Translations under genes and position numbers: made by a program
Shown here: piece by piece, positions 23,324 to 35,726 of the stretch
Layout of the letters: every line of letters starts with the position of its first letter
Numbering within the stretch: position 1 is the stretch's first letter
Source of the DNA: Gonocerus acuteangulatus
Taxonomy: Eukaryota > Arthropoda > Insecta > Hemiptera > Coreidae
Length of the DNA: 64,000 nt
Direction of reading: 5' to 3'
Assembly (NCBI GenBank): GCA_946811695.1
Contig: OX328123.1
Coordinates: forward strand, 45,034,903-45,098,902
The notes under the pieces: model-generated
Databases searched by the model: none
Seen by the model: the letters and a program-made list of their open reading frames with translations, nothing else
Told to the model about the DNA's origin: nothing

Positions 23324-23888
23324 GGCACACACAAAAAAGTGATCTTTTCCAAAGGTGCCATAAATATATTCTTATGTACTTCGACACGCTGAATCCGAAT
23401 CCGGAATCCCTTTCACCCCATCAGGCCAGGTTTAAGAACACTTGAAGGTCAAATTTCATATGAAGTCGTTAAAGAAGAAATAACCTAAGCTTCCGTGGTT
23501 TTGATGTTCGCTGAATTCGAATCTGAGGTATGTTTCAGCACATCGGCGCAAAACGAAGGTAATTTAAAGGACGAATATGATTATTTTGCAAGAAATGAAT
23601 CTGCAGTCAACATTATTTTTTTGCAAAATAGACATATTGTTCCTTGACATGACCTTGATTTTCTGCCGATGAAGTGAAACAGAACCCGGATTCGAATTGA
23701 GCGACCCTCAAAACCATGGAAGCTTTACTTACTTCTTTGTACACAATTTCATATGAAATTTTAGCTTCAAATGCTCTTAAACCTGTCGTGATGAGGTGAA
23801 ACGGACTCCGGATTCAGATTCAGCGTGTCGAAATACATAAGAATATATGTATGGCGTCTTTGGATAATACCACTTTTTTGTGTGTGCC
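23324..23888. mobile_element. Foldback (MITE-like) element, 565 bp
   Basis: Ends GGCACACACAAAAAAGTG and its reverse complement. Inner arm segments also pair, e.g. TACTTCGACACGCTGAATC with GATTCAGCGTGTCGAAATA and TTTCATATGAA with TTCATATGAAA, and GTGGTTTTGATGTTCGCTGAATTCGAAT with its imperfect complement near 23690-23725. Nearly the whole element is an imperfect palindrome. No coding capacity and no clear target duplication. Confidence 0.7.
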
Positions 23889-24773
23889 GGTGTTGTTTGA
23901 TCACTAACACGATGATAGTTTTGTCATTAACCAGTGTCAGTATCCACATAGTCACTATCAATTTTTAGGGGAACTGAAACTATATTAAAATATTCTCTAA
24001 AACCTTGTTCTTTTTACAGAAAGGTAGGAAAGCCTTTTTTTTTTTTTTTTTCATTTTTCCTCATTACAGTAAAATGCGAGGCCTGCATGTTCCATTTTTT
24101 AATAATGCTTACATGTATTTCATTTATTTATGTTAAAAGTAAAGTAAAAATTATTCAATGTTATTTTAAAGATAAAAAGATCAAGCAAATCATCATTAAA
24201 ATAATAGTTATGTTCTTCTGCTTAGATTAAAATAATGACCAAATTAATTAAATACTAATGATTTCCACAAAAAAAATGTTTACCAGATTCAAATAACCGG
24301 AGAAAACTTTTCTATTACTCATAACATAATTTATTCAATAAAGACATCACCTTATAATTTCAGACCTCACATTCAAACAATTCCAAACTTGCCCGATGTT
24401 TAGAGTCAGTCAGAGATTTAAAGTGAAACCCCGAATTAAAGCCACTGTTTGAAAAGCATACACCGTAACTGATTGTTAGAAAAGAGTATGAATAATTCGT
24501 AGTAAAAAAATACTAAAAATGCATGGGAGTAATCATTGTCGAGTAATCTTTGTTTGTACAACCCGCCATTAAAAGGAATCTCCTGCTTACGTCTATAGTC
24601 GAAACATAAGTCAGTCTACAGTTCTCGTATATTCGACATCCACTTCATTGAATCAATTCTGTCTTCGGTAAGTTGTCGTTATTTGTATATCCAAAAAATA
24701 GTAAGTACATCAATAAAGAAGTTATCTTTCAAGATGCATTTGAGAATTTTTTGATTGTGTAAGCACAAACAAG

Positions 24774-24819
<46 letters not shown>

Positions 24820-25065
24820 CATGAGTGTGTTTGTCTTTATGTATTTAAATTTGAACGTCCACTTACACATAATATAGGTTTTTGAACAAATCTTCTACCT
24901 GGTACCATAATTTTCTATAAAAGAAAGCCCATAGTGTCAATAAAAGAAAGCCCAGTGAGAATCGAACCTGCGACACTAAGCACAAAGTTTTATATATATA
25001 TACGTGATCGGGGGTAGCGGATTTCCTTCCTGTTGAATGCTAGAAAATGCGGTAACAAGAAAATT
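23889..25065. other. Intergenic with (CA)n
   Basis: No gene seen. A T run lies at 24036-24051 and a (CA)n tract at about 24778-24808. A possible SINE remnant (minus-strand GGTTCGATTCTCACTGGG) is at about 24950-24985. Confidence 0.45.
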
Positions 25066-25605
25066 ATATTAGAATTGGACACTGCTGACTGAATCACGGA
25101 TATCTCACACAAAATACATACAGACCAAGATGCAGATATTCCAACCAAGACCTTACAGTGAAACATATACTGATAGAAAGTAGACTAAGAAACAACTTGC
25201 AAATACCACACAACTTACTTAACTTATTATCACCAGGTAGCCCTTATATCAACACTATACTCCAACATTTAAAGACAAACAACATTTACTTTCAAATTAA
25301 AAAAAAAAAAAAAAACCTCTAAAATTCAAATATAATTGAATCTTAACTATGTCTTAAACTCAACAACAAACTTTAAATTGACATTTGTGCAAAACAAAAG
25401 TATCTATATTATTTATTTTTAGGCACTTATTTTTTATTTTATGTTATCTCATTGCTTATTATTCTTTTTTTATATATATATTTTAGACTATTTTTTTATT
25501 GTTTTTTTCGGACTGAGGCTGATTTTTAATGCTATAAACCTGTGAAAAGATACCATCGCCAAAGTTGCGGGACTCAAACCAATAAATAAATAAAATTATT
25601 ACAAA
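25066..25605 (+). mobile_element. 3' fragment of the I/Jockey-type LINE
   Basis: Translation at 25105-25300 (LTVKHILIESRLRN, IPHNLL, INTILQHLKTNN) matches the ORF2 C-terminus at 14100-14289, with stops and substituted cysteines. The 3' UTR ends in CAATAAATAAATAAA at about 25600. 5'-truncated copy. Confidence 0.75.
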
Positions 25606-25611
25606 GGTAAA

Positions 25612-25800
25612 TATTGTAGGGTTTCGGCCGAGTGATATCGGGATAAAACTACATTTTTCAAAAGAAAATGTGTACTACAAAAAACTATTACACATGAAGG
25701 CTTGAATTTCAAGCCAAAACATCAGCATAAAAAACACATTTTCTAATAAAAAATGTAGAGTTATTATGATACCATACAACCGAACCAAAACAATATCTAC
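25612..25800 (+). mobile_element. Decayed hammerhead-bearing element
   Basis: Structure parallels the element at 32174-32508: inverted outer parts (GGGTTTCGGCCGAGTGATAT with ATACCATACAACCGAACC), arms AACTACATTTTT / AAAAAATGTAGAGTT, and a central ATGA-AGGCTTGAATTTCAAGCC-AAAAC (25693-25720) that aligns with the hammerhead core and stem II of that copy. The CUGAUGA and GAAA boxes are mutated. Confidence 0.55.
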
Positions 25801-26442
25801 GGTCATCGATCTCTATATATATGTATATATTACGGAGCCTATATCAAATCTTATGACTAATTTATATTTATAAATTATTCAAACCGATTGTTTTCTTAAC
25901 GAAGGTTTTAACCATTTTAAATAATGTACGAAAACCAGCTTAAGTGGATAAGGACTTAGTGAATATTCAGGTACATTCACAGATTCTCGGAAGTAATAAA
26001 TTACCATTTACAAGCTGTTCTGTTCTTGCTTTATCTTCGTTTTCTGTAGCGATTTAAGAACCGTATACATAACAAATTATGGAACAGCTTAGAATACTAT
26101 AGTAGAAAATTATACAACGTATCAATATACTTTTCCTTGTCGGTGGTGATTTTTCTGGTCATTCTATTCACAGTAACAGAATGGTTGAGTGTTGTTTGAA
26201 AGTTTGATCGCGTTGAAAAATAATATAAGAAAACACTGGACTATTCTTAATTTTTTGCGATTGTTGTCGAAAGAGGTTGTTAACCTTTTCCGTACTGGAC
26301 TTCGCACAACCTTAGGTACCTTGTTGCCATCGTCGCGACGGGGCTGTATAACAGCCCATAATGGCTCCGATTCCCGCTGTGTATTCCGGGATATTTCTAA
26401 CAGATATATTTTCCCCCCTTAATTTGAAAAATTCCCGAGTCA

Positions 26443-26500
<58 letters not shown>

Positions 26501-26760
26501 AGAAATTATTAATTGCATTAAATAAGATTTTTGTGTTCATTTATTAGTAATGTATGCATATATATTCTTCAGTAAGTGCATAAACCTTTGCATGTAAGGT
26601 TCCCGTCATCTTGTGCTATTTGAAAAGAAACGTATTTCCCACGATACTGCTTTGCTCTCACTGCAAATTTAATTGTTTTTGCTTCGAAAAAGGCTCAATG
26701 TCTCCCTCGGAATCCTGGCATTCCGAATAATTACGCGTTTTTGGATTAGGGTACTTAAAA
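25801..26760. other. Intergenic with long poly(T)
   Basis: No gene recognised. A T run of about 54 bases lies at 26443-26496. The segment 26280-26420, richer in GC, is not recognised. Confidence 0.5.
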
Positions 26761-27060
26761 TCATCAGATTAAGTTAAAATATTTTCTGCATGTTTAAAAT
26801 TCATGTAAACAAAGATTTTTTATTAAAAGACAGAAACGTTTTGGGATCTTCGTATATTTTCCTTAATATATCGAAAACTGTTAGAAAATCGTGGTAAGTG
26901 GAAGGTGACCATTCGAAAGCTCACTAAATTCTCTACGAAAAATGGGAATTTTTGATTAGGCGATGTCAATCGGAGAAATAAGTGCTTAAAACTTCAAATG
27001 TGTTTGTTTTGTTCTTTTTAAGGGGTTTTCGTAGTTGTTTAGCTCACTTTTTAATTGGTT
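26761..27060 (+). mobile_element. HINE internal-repeat fragment
   Basis: Contains GGGATCTTCGTATATTTTCC, TATATCGAAAACTGTTAG and GATGTCAATCGGAGAAATAA, the internal repeat of the family, without termini. It directly precedes a full copy. Confidence 0.6.
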
Positions 27061-27064
27061 GTTT

Positions 27065-27222
27065 TTAGCGCGGTTCCTCCCTCCCCCATAGGGAGGAACC
27101 CCGCTTATAGGGTTGATACAATGAAACAATCCGGAAGTGCCGACTAGAAAATTTCGCGTTTCAGAACCCCTAGAGACCGAAAATAACGGTGGTTCAAATT
27201 TGTATATATATATATATGTATA

Positions 27223-27288
<66 letters not shown>

Positions 27289-28655
27289 TATATATATATA
27301 TTTGTCTGTTCGCTCATTTCTAGCTTCCCTGATGGTCCGATTTTGATGAAATTTGGTACAAAAATCCGTCGTCCAATTTGAAAGGTCAAGTTCGTTAACC
27401 AGCAAAATCCGCCCACTGGAAGATGGCGTTTGGGGCGAAATTCGCGCAGAAAAAATCGTAACGCTTACGTTTTTGAGTTCATAAGCTTGTAAGTACTCGT
27501 TTTATAGCCTTCTTGGGCTAGGAAAACGAATGAAACCATTTTCAAGGCGATAGCTTTAACCGTTTTCGAGAAAATTGGAAAAATAGTTTTTGAATTCCGT
27601 TTTTGGTTTGGGTACTTAGAATCACGGGATTCAGTTGAAACATTATCTGCATGTTCTAATTTCATTAAAACTAGTATGTTGAAAGTTATGTTACGTTTGG
27701 AGTTAAGGAAGGGTTAGAATAAAATATTTTATGAACAGACATGAAAAGTTTTGGTAACTTTGTATACTTTCCTTAATATCTCGAAAAAGGTTGAAAATCT
27801 TGCGAAACGGAAGGTGACCATTAGAAAGGTCACTAAATGCTCTACAAAAATGGTTCTAAAGAAAGTTTTGATTAGGCGATGTCAATCGGAGAAATAAGTG
27901 CATAAACCTTTAAAGTAATTGATTTCGCTTATTCGAACTGTTCTTTTTCTCTTTGATTTTGGTACTTAGAATCATGGGATTGAGTTGAAACATTTTATGC
28001 ATGTTCTAGATTCATTAAAACTAATGTGTTGAAATTTTTGTTACGTTTGGAGTTTAGGAAGGGTTAGAATACAATATTTTATTAACAGACATAAAAAGTT
28101 TTGGTAACTTTGTATACTTTCCTTAATATCTCGAAAAAGGTTGAGAATCTTGGGAAACGGAAGATGACCATTAGAAAGCTCACTAAATGCTCTACAAAAA
28201 TGGTTCTGATGAAAGTTTTGTTTAGGCGATGTCAATCGGAGAAATAAGTGCTTAAAACTTTAAAGTAATTTATTTCGCTTATTCGAACTGTTCTTTTTGT
28301 CTGTTTTATTCCTTGTTATTTTTAAATTGCTTATAGTCAGATAATGTATTTGACAATAAAACAGATTAAGTAAAATAAGAAGATCAATTTATTGTTAGAA
28401 ATGTAGCGTTCAAAGAGAGAGATCCCAAGGCTTTCCAAATGCCTCTGAGCGGAGGCCTTTCTGCCCGACTTATGGTATAGCTGACCCATACAGGTAAGAT
28501 TGTAAATCAAGACCTTTGAAGACTGGTTTGTTTGAAATTTCATTTGGATAGCTGTTTCGCTATTGATCTAAACAAAGTAATAACTGTTTCTATTCTATGC
28601 CTTCATAAACACTAGAGATAAGAACGGAACCGCGCTAAGATGAAAGAATCGGACT
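27065..28655 (+). mobile_element. Helentron-like (HINE) copy with both ends
   Basis: TTAGCGCGGTTCC with hairpin at the start, (TA)n at about 27203-27300, three internal repeats (27740-28260), the tail block CTGACCCATACAGGTAAG, and the 3' terminus GGAACCGCGCTAA at 28626-28638. The 3' hairpin is partly deleted (GATGAAAGAATCGGAC). It is the best complete plus-strand copy, 1.6 kb, with no coding capacity. Confidence 0.75.
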
Positions 28656-28957
28656 TTTTTGTTTTAAATTGCATTTCTTTGAGGAATTAGTATTATAGTA
28701 GAAGGCGTCAGGAAAATTAGAAAAAATTGATATTTTTCAATGCATTGAACTGTGAAATAAATATTTCTAGTTTGTAGCGGTGGGGACTGCCCAACCCAAC
28801 TGTAGGGCGCCTTTCCAAGCAATAGGGTACGCTGGCCGTTTGACACTGGCCTTAAAACTTTTCACAAAAGGTCGAATCAAAATAATAACTGTTTCCATTT
28901 CAAACTTTCCAAATGATACTAGGGATAAGAACGGAACCGCACTAAGATGAGTCGGAC
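28656..28957 (+). mobile_element. Additional HINE 3' tail module
   Basis: Follows the previous 3' end directly. It carries tail sequence (AATAATAACTGTTTCCATTT, AGGGATAAGAACGGAACC) and a second terminus GGAACCGCACTAAGATGAGTCGGAC without a 5' end of its own. Confidence 0.6.
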
Positions 28958-29162
28958 TTTGTTTATTGTATTATTATTTACTTTAAATAGAAAAGCCATA
29001 TTTCTTATTCGTGATTTATCATCCAAATAAAAGTTATAAAAAAATTATTTTTTTGTATTCATGGCGAATCAACTGGAAAATATGAAAAATATATTATCAG
29101 CTTCAGCAAGTGGGGACTTACCAAGATATTTGTTCCTCCGGACAGTCGTCTGTAAAATATAG

Positions 29163-29226
<64 letters not shown>

Positions 29227-29446
29227 CAGTCCTGTAAGAGCCCCCAGGGGCCCAGAGGGGCCAATACTGTAGAGGTATCTGATTCTTGACCATACGCCAC
29301 ACTAGGGAGATACTGTGGCGTATTGAAGGCTGGGAGAGACTAGGAACGATCTGGGACGACGGCTCTTAGAAGATAAAAATCATTCGTCCGCGGTCAGGTT
29401 TTGAACATTGACTAACCTTGCTCCCGTATAATATACACACACGCAC

Positions 29447-29510
<64 letters not shown>

Positions 29511-29744
29511 CATTATTAAAAATATCGTTCAACCTTATGCCAGGGACTCTTGGGAATAGCTTGGACGGTACGCTTCATGATTTTCTACTTAATAGACATA
29601 CATTATTAATTATTCAACTCAATTTCCAAAATAATTATTCAAGTTAATGATGAAATGTATAAAATAAAAATTTTACTTTTGTGTTATTTTTTTAGGAAGT
29701 ATATTCAATTTGTGAAGAAAGTTTTTTCTTCATTAATATAAATA
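28958..29744. other. Region upstream of receptor B
   Basis: Contains (TA)n tracts at about 29167-29223 and 29453-29506. The sequence between them (CAGTCCTGTAAGAGCCCCCAGG) is not recognised. The 200 bp before the start codon are AT-rich; no promoter motif can be claimed. Confidence 0.45.
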
Positions 29745-30607
29745 ATGGATCAAAAAGAAATGAAAGGAATTAAAGAGCTTGGATACGATTTCGTCAAAGA
29801 AAATAGGTGGCTATTCCTGATTGAAGGATACGGTGAATCTAGAGGTTTTCTATATATTTTGTACATATCTATTATATACGCATTCAATGCATTCCTTATC
29901 GTAATGTCAATTTATGGTTCATATCTCGTTGCACCAGACAAAGAACTGATTATAGATGCTCTTCATGTATTCCTTATAGCCTTGTTCGCCATTTGGGGTT
30001 TGTCGACGCGCCTTCTTGCCTGGAGATCGCTGGAGCGAATCCGGGAATACATCTTAGAAGGATTCTACATCTACGAAGGTGAAGATGAAGACCAAGAAGA
30101 GATGAAAATGAGGGAAGGTGTGGCATTAGAAGTGAAAACTAAAAGCAATCAGTTTCTTCTACTCTTTCTATCCGGAGCTCTTTCCAACATAATTTTCTTC
30201 CCGACTTCTCAATATTTTATAGTTTCTGAAGAGCAATACGAAAGGACTGTGGACATTGCCAACCCTTATCTACCACATTTCTTCCATCTGCCTTTCTCGA
30301 CAAGGACTCGGCTTGGATTTTGGTCCGGCTTCTTCCTCAACATCCTTCTTCTACTTTACATATACGGTATGGCGGTGGCCATGAACAGGATATACATCAG
30401 CACTCTCATACAGTTCAGGGTCCAGCTGAAGATATTGAATCACTCAATTAGAAATGTCCACAGACGTGCGTACTTACTTTATATGAAGAAGCTGAAACTA
30501 CCACCTGGGGATGTTTCTCAAGAACATCTTTATGAAAACAAGGAATATCAAAAGTGTTTGAATTATTGCTTGAGATCTAATATTTTACACCATCAAACCT
30601 TGTTAAG
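29745..30607 (+). CDS. Receptor B exon 1
   Basis: 287 codons plus two bases. ATG 29745 gives the same N-terminal length as receptor A relative to the conserved YDF. Encodes the cytosolic N-terminus and TM1-TM4. Donor GTAAGA after TTAAG. Confidence 0.9.
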
Positions 30608-30952
30608 GTAAGATAAGAATAATATTTTTCTGTAGCTTACAATAACTCCTTAAATACTAAAAGAATAATCTTACAAGAAGTGCGTTCTCTTAGCGTTTCC
30701 ATAGCACTTCTACTCCCCCCCCCCAGGGAAATATGAAAATCTTAGAATATAAACACTTAATATTTTGGTATGTATGGAAGAGTACTTCTTGAATTTTAAT
30801 TATACATATTCTTTGTTTGTAATTAATTATATTGTTCAACTTATTTTCCTGCTATTTTAGCAAATTTAAATATCTTGTGTGGTGAAATCACTACAAACAA
30901 AAATGTTTGCTGTACAAAAGCTCCTTTAACACACACACACTCACACACACAT

Positions 30953-31010
<58 letters not shown>

Positions 31011-31288
31011 GGTGATTCAGGTCTAAGTAGCCAAACTCTAGGAGGTGATTGTAGACATAATTTCCAAGAAAAAAGTTCATTTGAAGGATGGCCCGATTCC
31101 GAAAGGAAAAGGAGCTATGTCCAATTTCCCGTTTTTTTAACGTAGTCATGTTTTTAGCGCGGTTCCTTCCTCCCCCATAGGGAGGAATCCCGCTTATAAG
31201 GTTGATACAATGAAACAAATGGAAGTGCCGACTAAAACATTTCGCGTTTCAGAACCCCTAGAGAACGAAAATAACGGTGGTTCAAATT

Positions 31289-31349
<61 letters not shown>

Positions 31350-34300
31350 CTGTTCGCTCATTTCTGGCTTCCCTGATGGTCCGATTTTGATGAAATTTGG
31401 TACTTGGAAATTTGGAACTTCGTATACTTTCATTAATATCTCGAACACGGTTGGGAAATCGTGGTAAGTGGATAGAAACTATTTGAAAGCTTTCTAAATT
31501 CTCTACAAAAAATATTCTAAAACTATTTTTGATTAGGTTATGTCAATCGGAGAAATAAGTGCTTAAAACTTCAAATACGTCTGTTTTGTTCTTATGAACG
31601 GGTTTTTGTCGTTCTTTTTGTAATTTTTGTCTCATTCCCTTTGTTTTTTATTGCTTTTTATTTTTGTAATTTCTTATGTTGGGAAAATTTTGTGTGTAAA
31701 ACAGGATATGAAAAATGAGACCAATTTTCTGTTGCTAGAAATAATGTAAATTTTGGGAACTTTCATTAATATCTCGAAAACGGTTGAAAATCTTGGTAAA
31801 CGGAAGAATACCATTAGAAAGCTTATTAAATGCTCTACATAAAAGGTTCTAATGAAAGTTTTGATTAGGCGATGACAATCGGAGAAATAAGAGCTTAAAG
31901 CTTTAATGTAATTGTTTTCGCTTATTCGAACTGTTCTTTTTGTCTGTTTTTCATTCCTTGTTATTTTTTAATTGCTTATAGTTGGATAATGTATTCGAAA
32001 ATAAAACAGGTTTAGTAAAATAACAAAAACAATTTATTGTTAGAAATATAGAGTTCCAAGTTTCCAAGACCTTGTAACTAGCGGGAAAGTTTCTAGTGTT
32101 GCCGACCCTTCCAGGTAAGATTGTAAATCCTACCTTTCAAGACTGGTGGAACCAAAATAATAACTGTCGGGGTTCGGTCACTGCTACTTTTATCGTAAAA
32201 ATGGTTTTATTGTGCCGACTTTTCGGCTTGAACTTCAAGCCTTCATCAGGGCTGTAAATACAAGTAGGACATATTTAACACTAATATATGCACATATCTA
32301 TGTAAATATACCTAACATATATATATATATATATATACATATACAATATATATATATATATTTATATATATGCATATACACATACACATATACACGCACA
32401 CATATGTACATATATATGCCCACATACATACACATATGGGGTATGTATTATTAAGTAGCAGTGACTGAACCCGGACAATCCCTACCTTGCATCATCAACG
32501 GTCAACGATCTCCTCTCAACAAAATAATAACTGCTTCTATTTTAATCTTTCGAAATTAGACTAGGGATAAGAACGGAACCGCGCTAAGATGAGGCAGTTC
32601 CTGCGAGTCGGACTTTTTTTTATTCCTTGTTATTTTTTAATTGCTTATAGTTGGATAATGTATTTTACAATAAAACAGATTAGGCAAAATAAGAAAAACA
32701 ATCCATTGTTAGAAATATAGCTTGCTAAGAGAAAAAGATTCGATGACGTCTTTTGAATATTTTCAATTGCCTTTATGCTGTTGGTTTTTTTATTTTATTT
32801 TTTAATTGATTTTATCTGTAGAATTATTACTATAGTAAAAGAACACAGGAATGTGTGAAAATTTTTTGATATTTTCCGATTCATTGCGGACCTGACCCCA
32901 GGTATAGCCATAAAACCCTTTGAACAAAGGCCGAGGAAAATACTATCTGTTTCTATTCTATGCTTTTCAAATGAGAATAGGGATATGAACAGGAACCGGG
33001 GTCTCCCGTGGTCTAATGGCTAGCGCCTTGGATTCATAAGCGGGAGATGGTGGGTTCGATTCCCAACTTCCGGCAGGAATTTTATCATCCCACGGCTCGC
33101 TGGTAAAATTCCTCGCTAAACCCTGGATGTCGGCGCTAATGACCTAGATGTAGATGAGCCTTAAAAAAAAAAAAAATGAACTGGAACCGCGCTAAGATGA
33201 CGCAGTTCCTGCGAGTCGGACTTTTTGTCTTTGATTTTGGCACTTAGAATTATGGGATTCAGTTGAAACATTTTCTGCATGTTCGAATTTCATCAACACT
33301 AATATGTTCAAATTTTGGTTACGTTTGGAGAAAAGAAAGGGTTAGAATAAAATATTTTATTAACAGACAAGAAAAGTTTTGGTAACTTTATATACTTTCG
33401 TTAGTATCTCGAAAACCGTTGACAATCTTGGGAAGCAGAAGGTTACCATTCGAAAGCTTACTAAATGCTCTACAAAAAAGGTTCTAAAGAAAGTTTTAAT
33501 TAGGCGATGTCAATCGGAGAAATAAGTGCTTAAAACTTTAAAGTAATTAATTTCGTTTATTCGAACTGTTCTTTTTGTCTGTTTTATTCCTTGTTATTTT
33601 TAAATTAGCTTGTTATTTAAAAATTAGGATTTTTAAATTAGCTCGGGCGAAACGCTGTCAATGCGGGGTGCTCATAAATAAATTATATAAAAAAAAAAAA
33701 AATTTAAATTGCTGATAGTCGGATAACGTATTTGACAATAAAACAGATTACGTAAAATAAGAAGATCAATTTATTGCTAAAAATGTAGCGTTCAAAGAGA
33801 GAGATCCCAAGGCTTTCCAAATGCCTCTGAGCGGAGGCCTTTCTGCCCGACTTATGGGATAGCTGACCCATACAGGTAAGATTGTAAATCAAGACCTTTC
33901 AAGACTGGTTTGTTTGAGATTTCATTTGGATAGGTGTTTCGCTATTGATCTAAACAAAGTAATAACTGTTTCTATTTTATGCCTTCATAAACACTAAAGA
34001 TAAGAACGGAACCGCGCTAAGATGACGCAGTTCCTGCGAATCGGACTTTTTTTTAATGAATAAGTAAGGATTGCTCCAAAACTATTCAAGATAATTAAAT
34101 TCGAATTATGCCATCATAAAATAGATACAATTTCCTTAAAAAAAACATTAATTTAATTCACTAGAACTATTATTAAAAGATACTTTCTGGACGTCCAATA
34201 ACGCACTTCTGTTTTTATCAATGAATCAGAGTTTTTTCGCAAATTTTTTCCTCATCCCCCTAACGGACTACGGATTCAATACTTACACGAAAACTTCTAC

Positions 34301-34990
34301 ATTTAGTAAGCATGAAATCAATGCAAATGAAGTGGAGGTTTATTGAGGGATACATTGAACGATTGGCTCCCTTTTGTCAAAAAATGTGGAATGTAGTTTT
34401 GTTACTTTCAAATACCTTATGTAAAGAAATTAAAAATTATTCATTTTTTATTGGCCAAACTGTGGGAATACCTTGCCCAGTCTGGATGCAATAAAAAGTA
34501 ACTGATGAAATGAATGGTTTTTCATTTGGGAGATATGTTACACTTTGTATTTTACAAATTACACTATATCACTACTATATCTTTTACGCGATTTAGTTTG
34601 CACTAAACCCCCCCTCCCAATGAACCGATTTAGTTTAATTTTACATCACATATTTACATGTAGATTACCACTACGAATACCGAGTTTCGTCGAAATATAC
34701 CAAAATCACGGCTGGTATTGTGGGTCCGGAGTAACCCCCCCCCCCTAATGAACCGATTTAGTTCATTTTTAAATCTCACTTTTCTCTCTATATTACCACT
34801 ACGAATACCAAGTTTCGTTGAAATATAACAAATATTACGGCTGACATGGTCAAATTAGTGTTTTGGGTTCGGGGTAAACCCCCACTTCCGGTGGACCAAC
34901 TATGGTGGTTAACGAACTCGTTCAATCGTTTGCTAATTGAATGCTATATACCAAGTTTCGTGAAAATCTTTGGCCGCTATCGTGTTAACA

Positions 34991-35031
<41 letters not shown>

Positions 35032-35423
35032 TTTTTTATCCTAGGAGGCATGGGGTCATTAAAGCAGTCTTTCTTTATTACACCACTTTATTTATTGGGC
35101 CCTACATGTTTCGTGCATCTTTTCTTCGCACCTCTTCAGGGGCACTTCTTGCAAGGAAGTCCTCCCGTTACCAAGTACTCCCTCTGGAGTCCGGCTTAAT
35201 ACTGTATTAGTATTAAGCCGGACTCCAGAGGGAGTACTTGGTAACGGGAGGACTTCCTTGCAAGAAGTGCCCCTGAAGAGGTGCGAAGAAAAGATGCACG
35301 AAACATGTAGGGCCCAATAAATAAAGTGGTGTAATAAAGGAAGACTGCTTTAATGACCCCATGCCTCCTAGGATAAAAAAGAATTTTGATATTTTGGGTC
35401 ATCTATAAGAATAAATCTATCTA

Positions 35424-35485
<62 letters not shown>

Positions 35486-35513
35486 TATATATATATATAT
35501 ATATACATATATA

Positions 35514-35561
<48 letters not shown>

Positions 35562-35616
35562 TATATATGTATATATATATGCATATATATATAGATATAT
35601 ATATACATATATATGC

Positions 35617-35673
<57 letters not shown>

Positions 35674-35675
35674 TA

Positions 35676-35726
<51 letters not shown>

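Larger units (their letters stand above)
31154..32613 (+). mobile_element. Helentron-like (HINE) copy with both ends
   Basis: TTAGCGCGGTTCC and hairpin at 31154-31192, (TA)n at about 31290-31346, two internal repeats, and the 3' terminus GGAACCGCGCTAA at 32575-32587 with the intact CAG-TTC-CTG hairpin and GTCGGAC. A hammerhead-bearing element (32174-32508) is inserted near its 3' end. Confidence 0.75.
35028..35384. mobile_element. 357 bp near-perfect palindrome with two hammerhead motifs
   Basis: Two 175 bp arms around a 7 base centre (35203-35209), with about one mismatch seen by eye (CTTTCTTTA against CTTCCTTTA). Each arm carries one hammerhead motif. No coding capacity. It interrupts the (TA)n of a family 2 element. 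Head-to-head copies of ribozyme-bearing repeats are known for Penelope-like retroelements; that link is inference. Confidence 0.75.
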
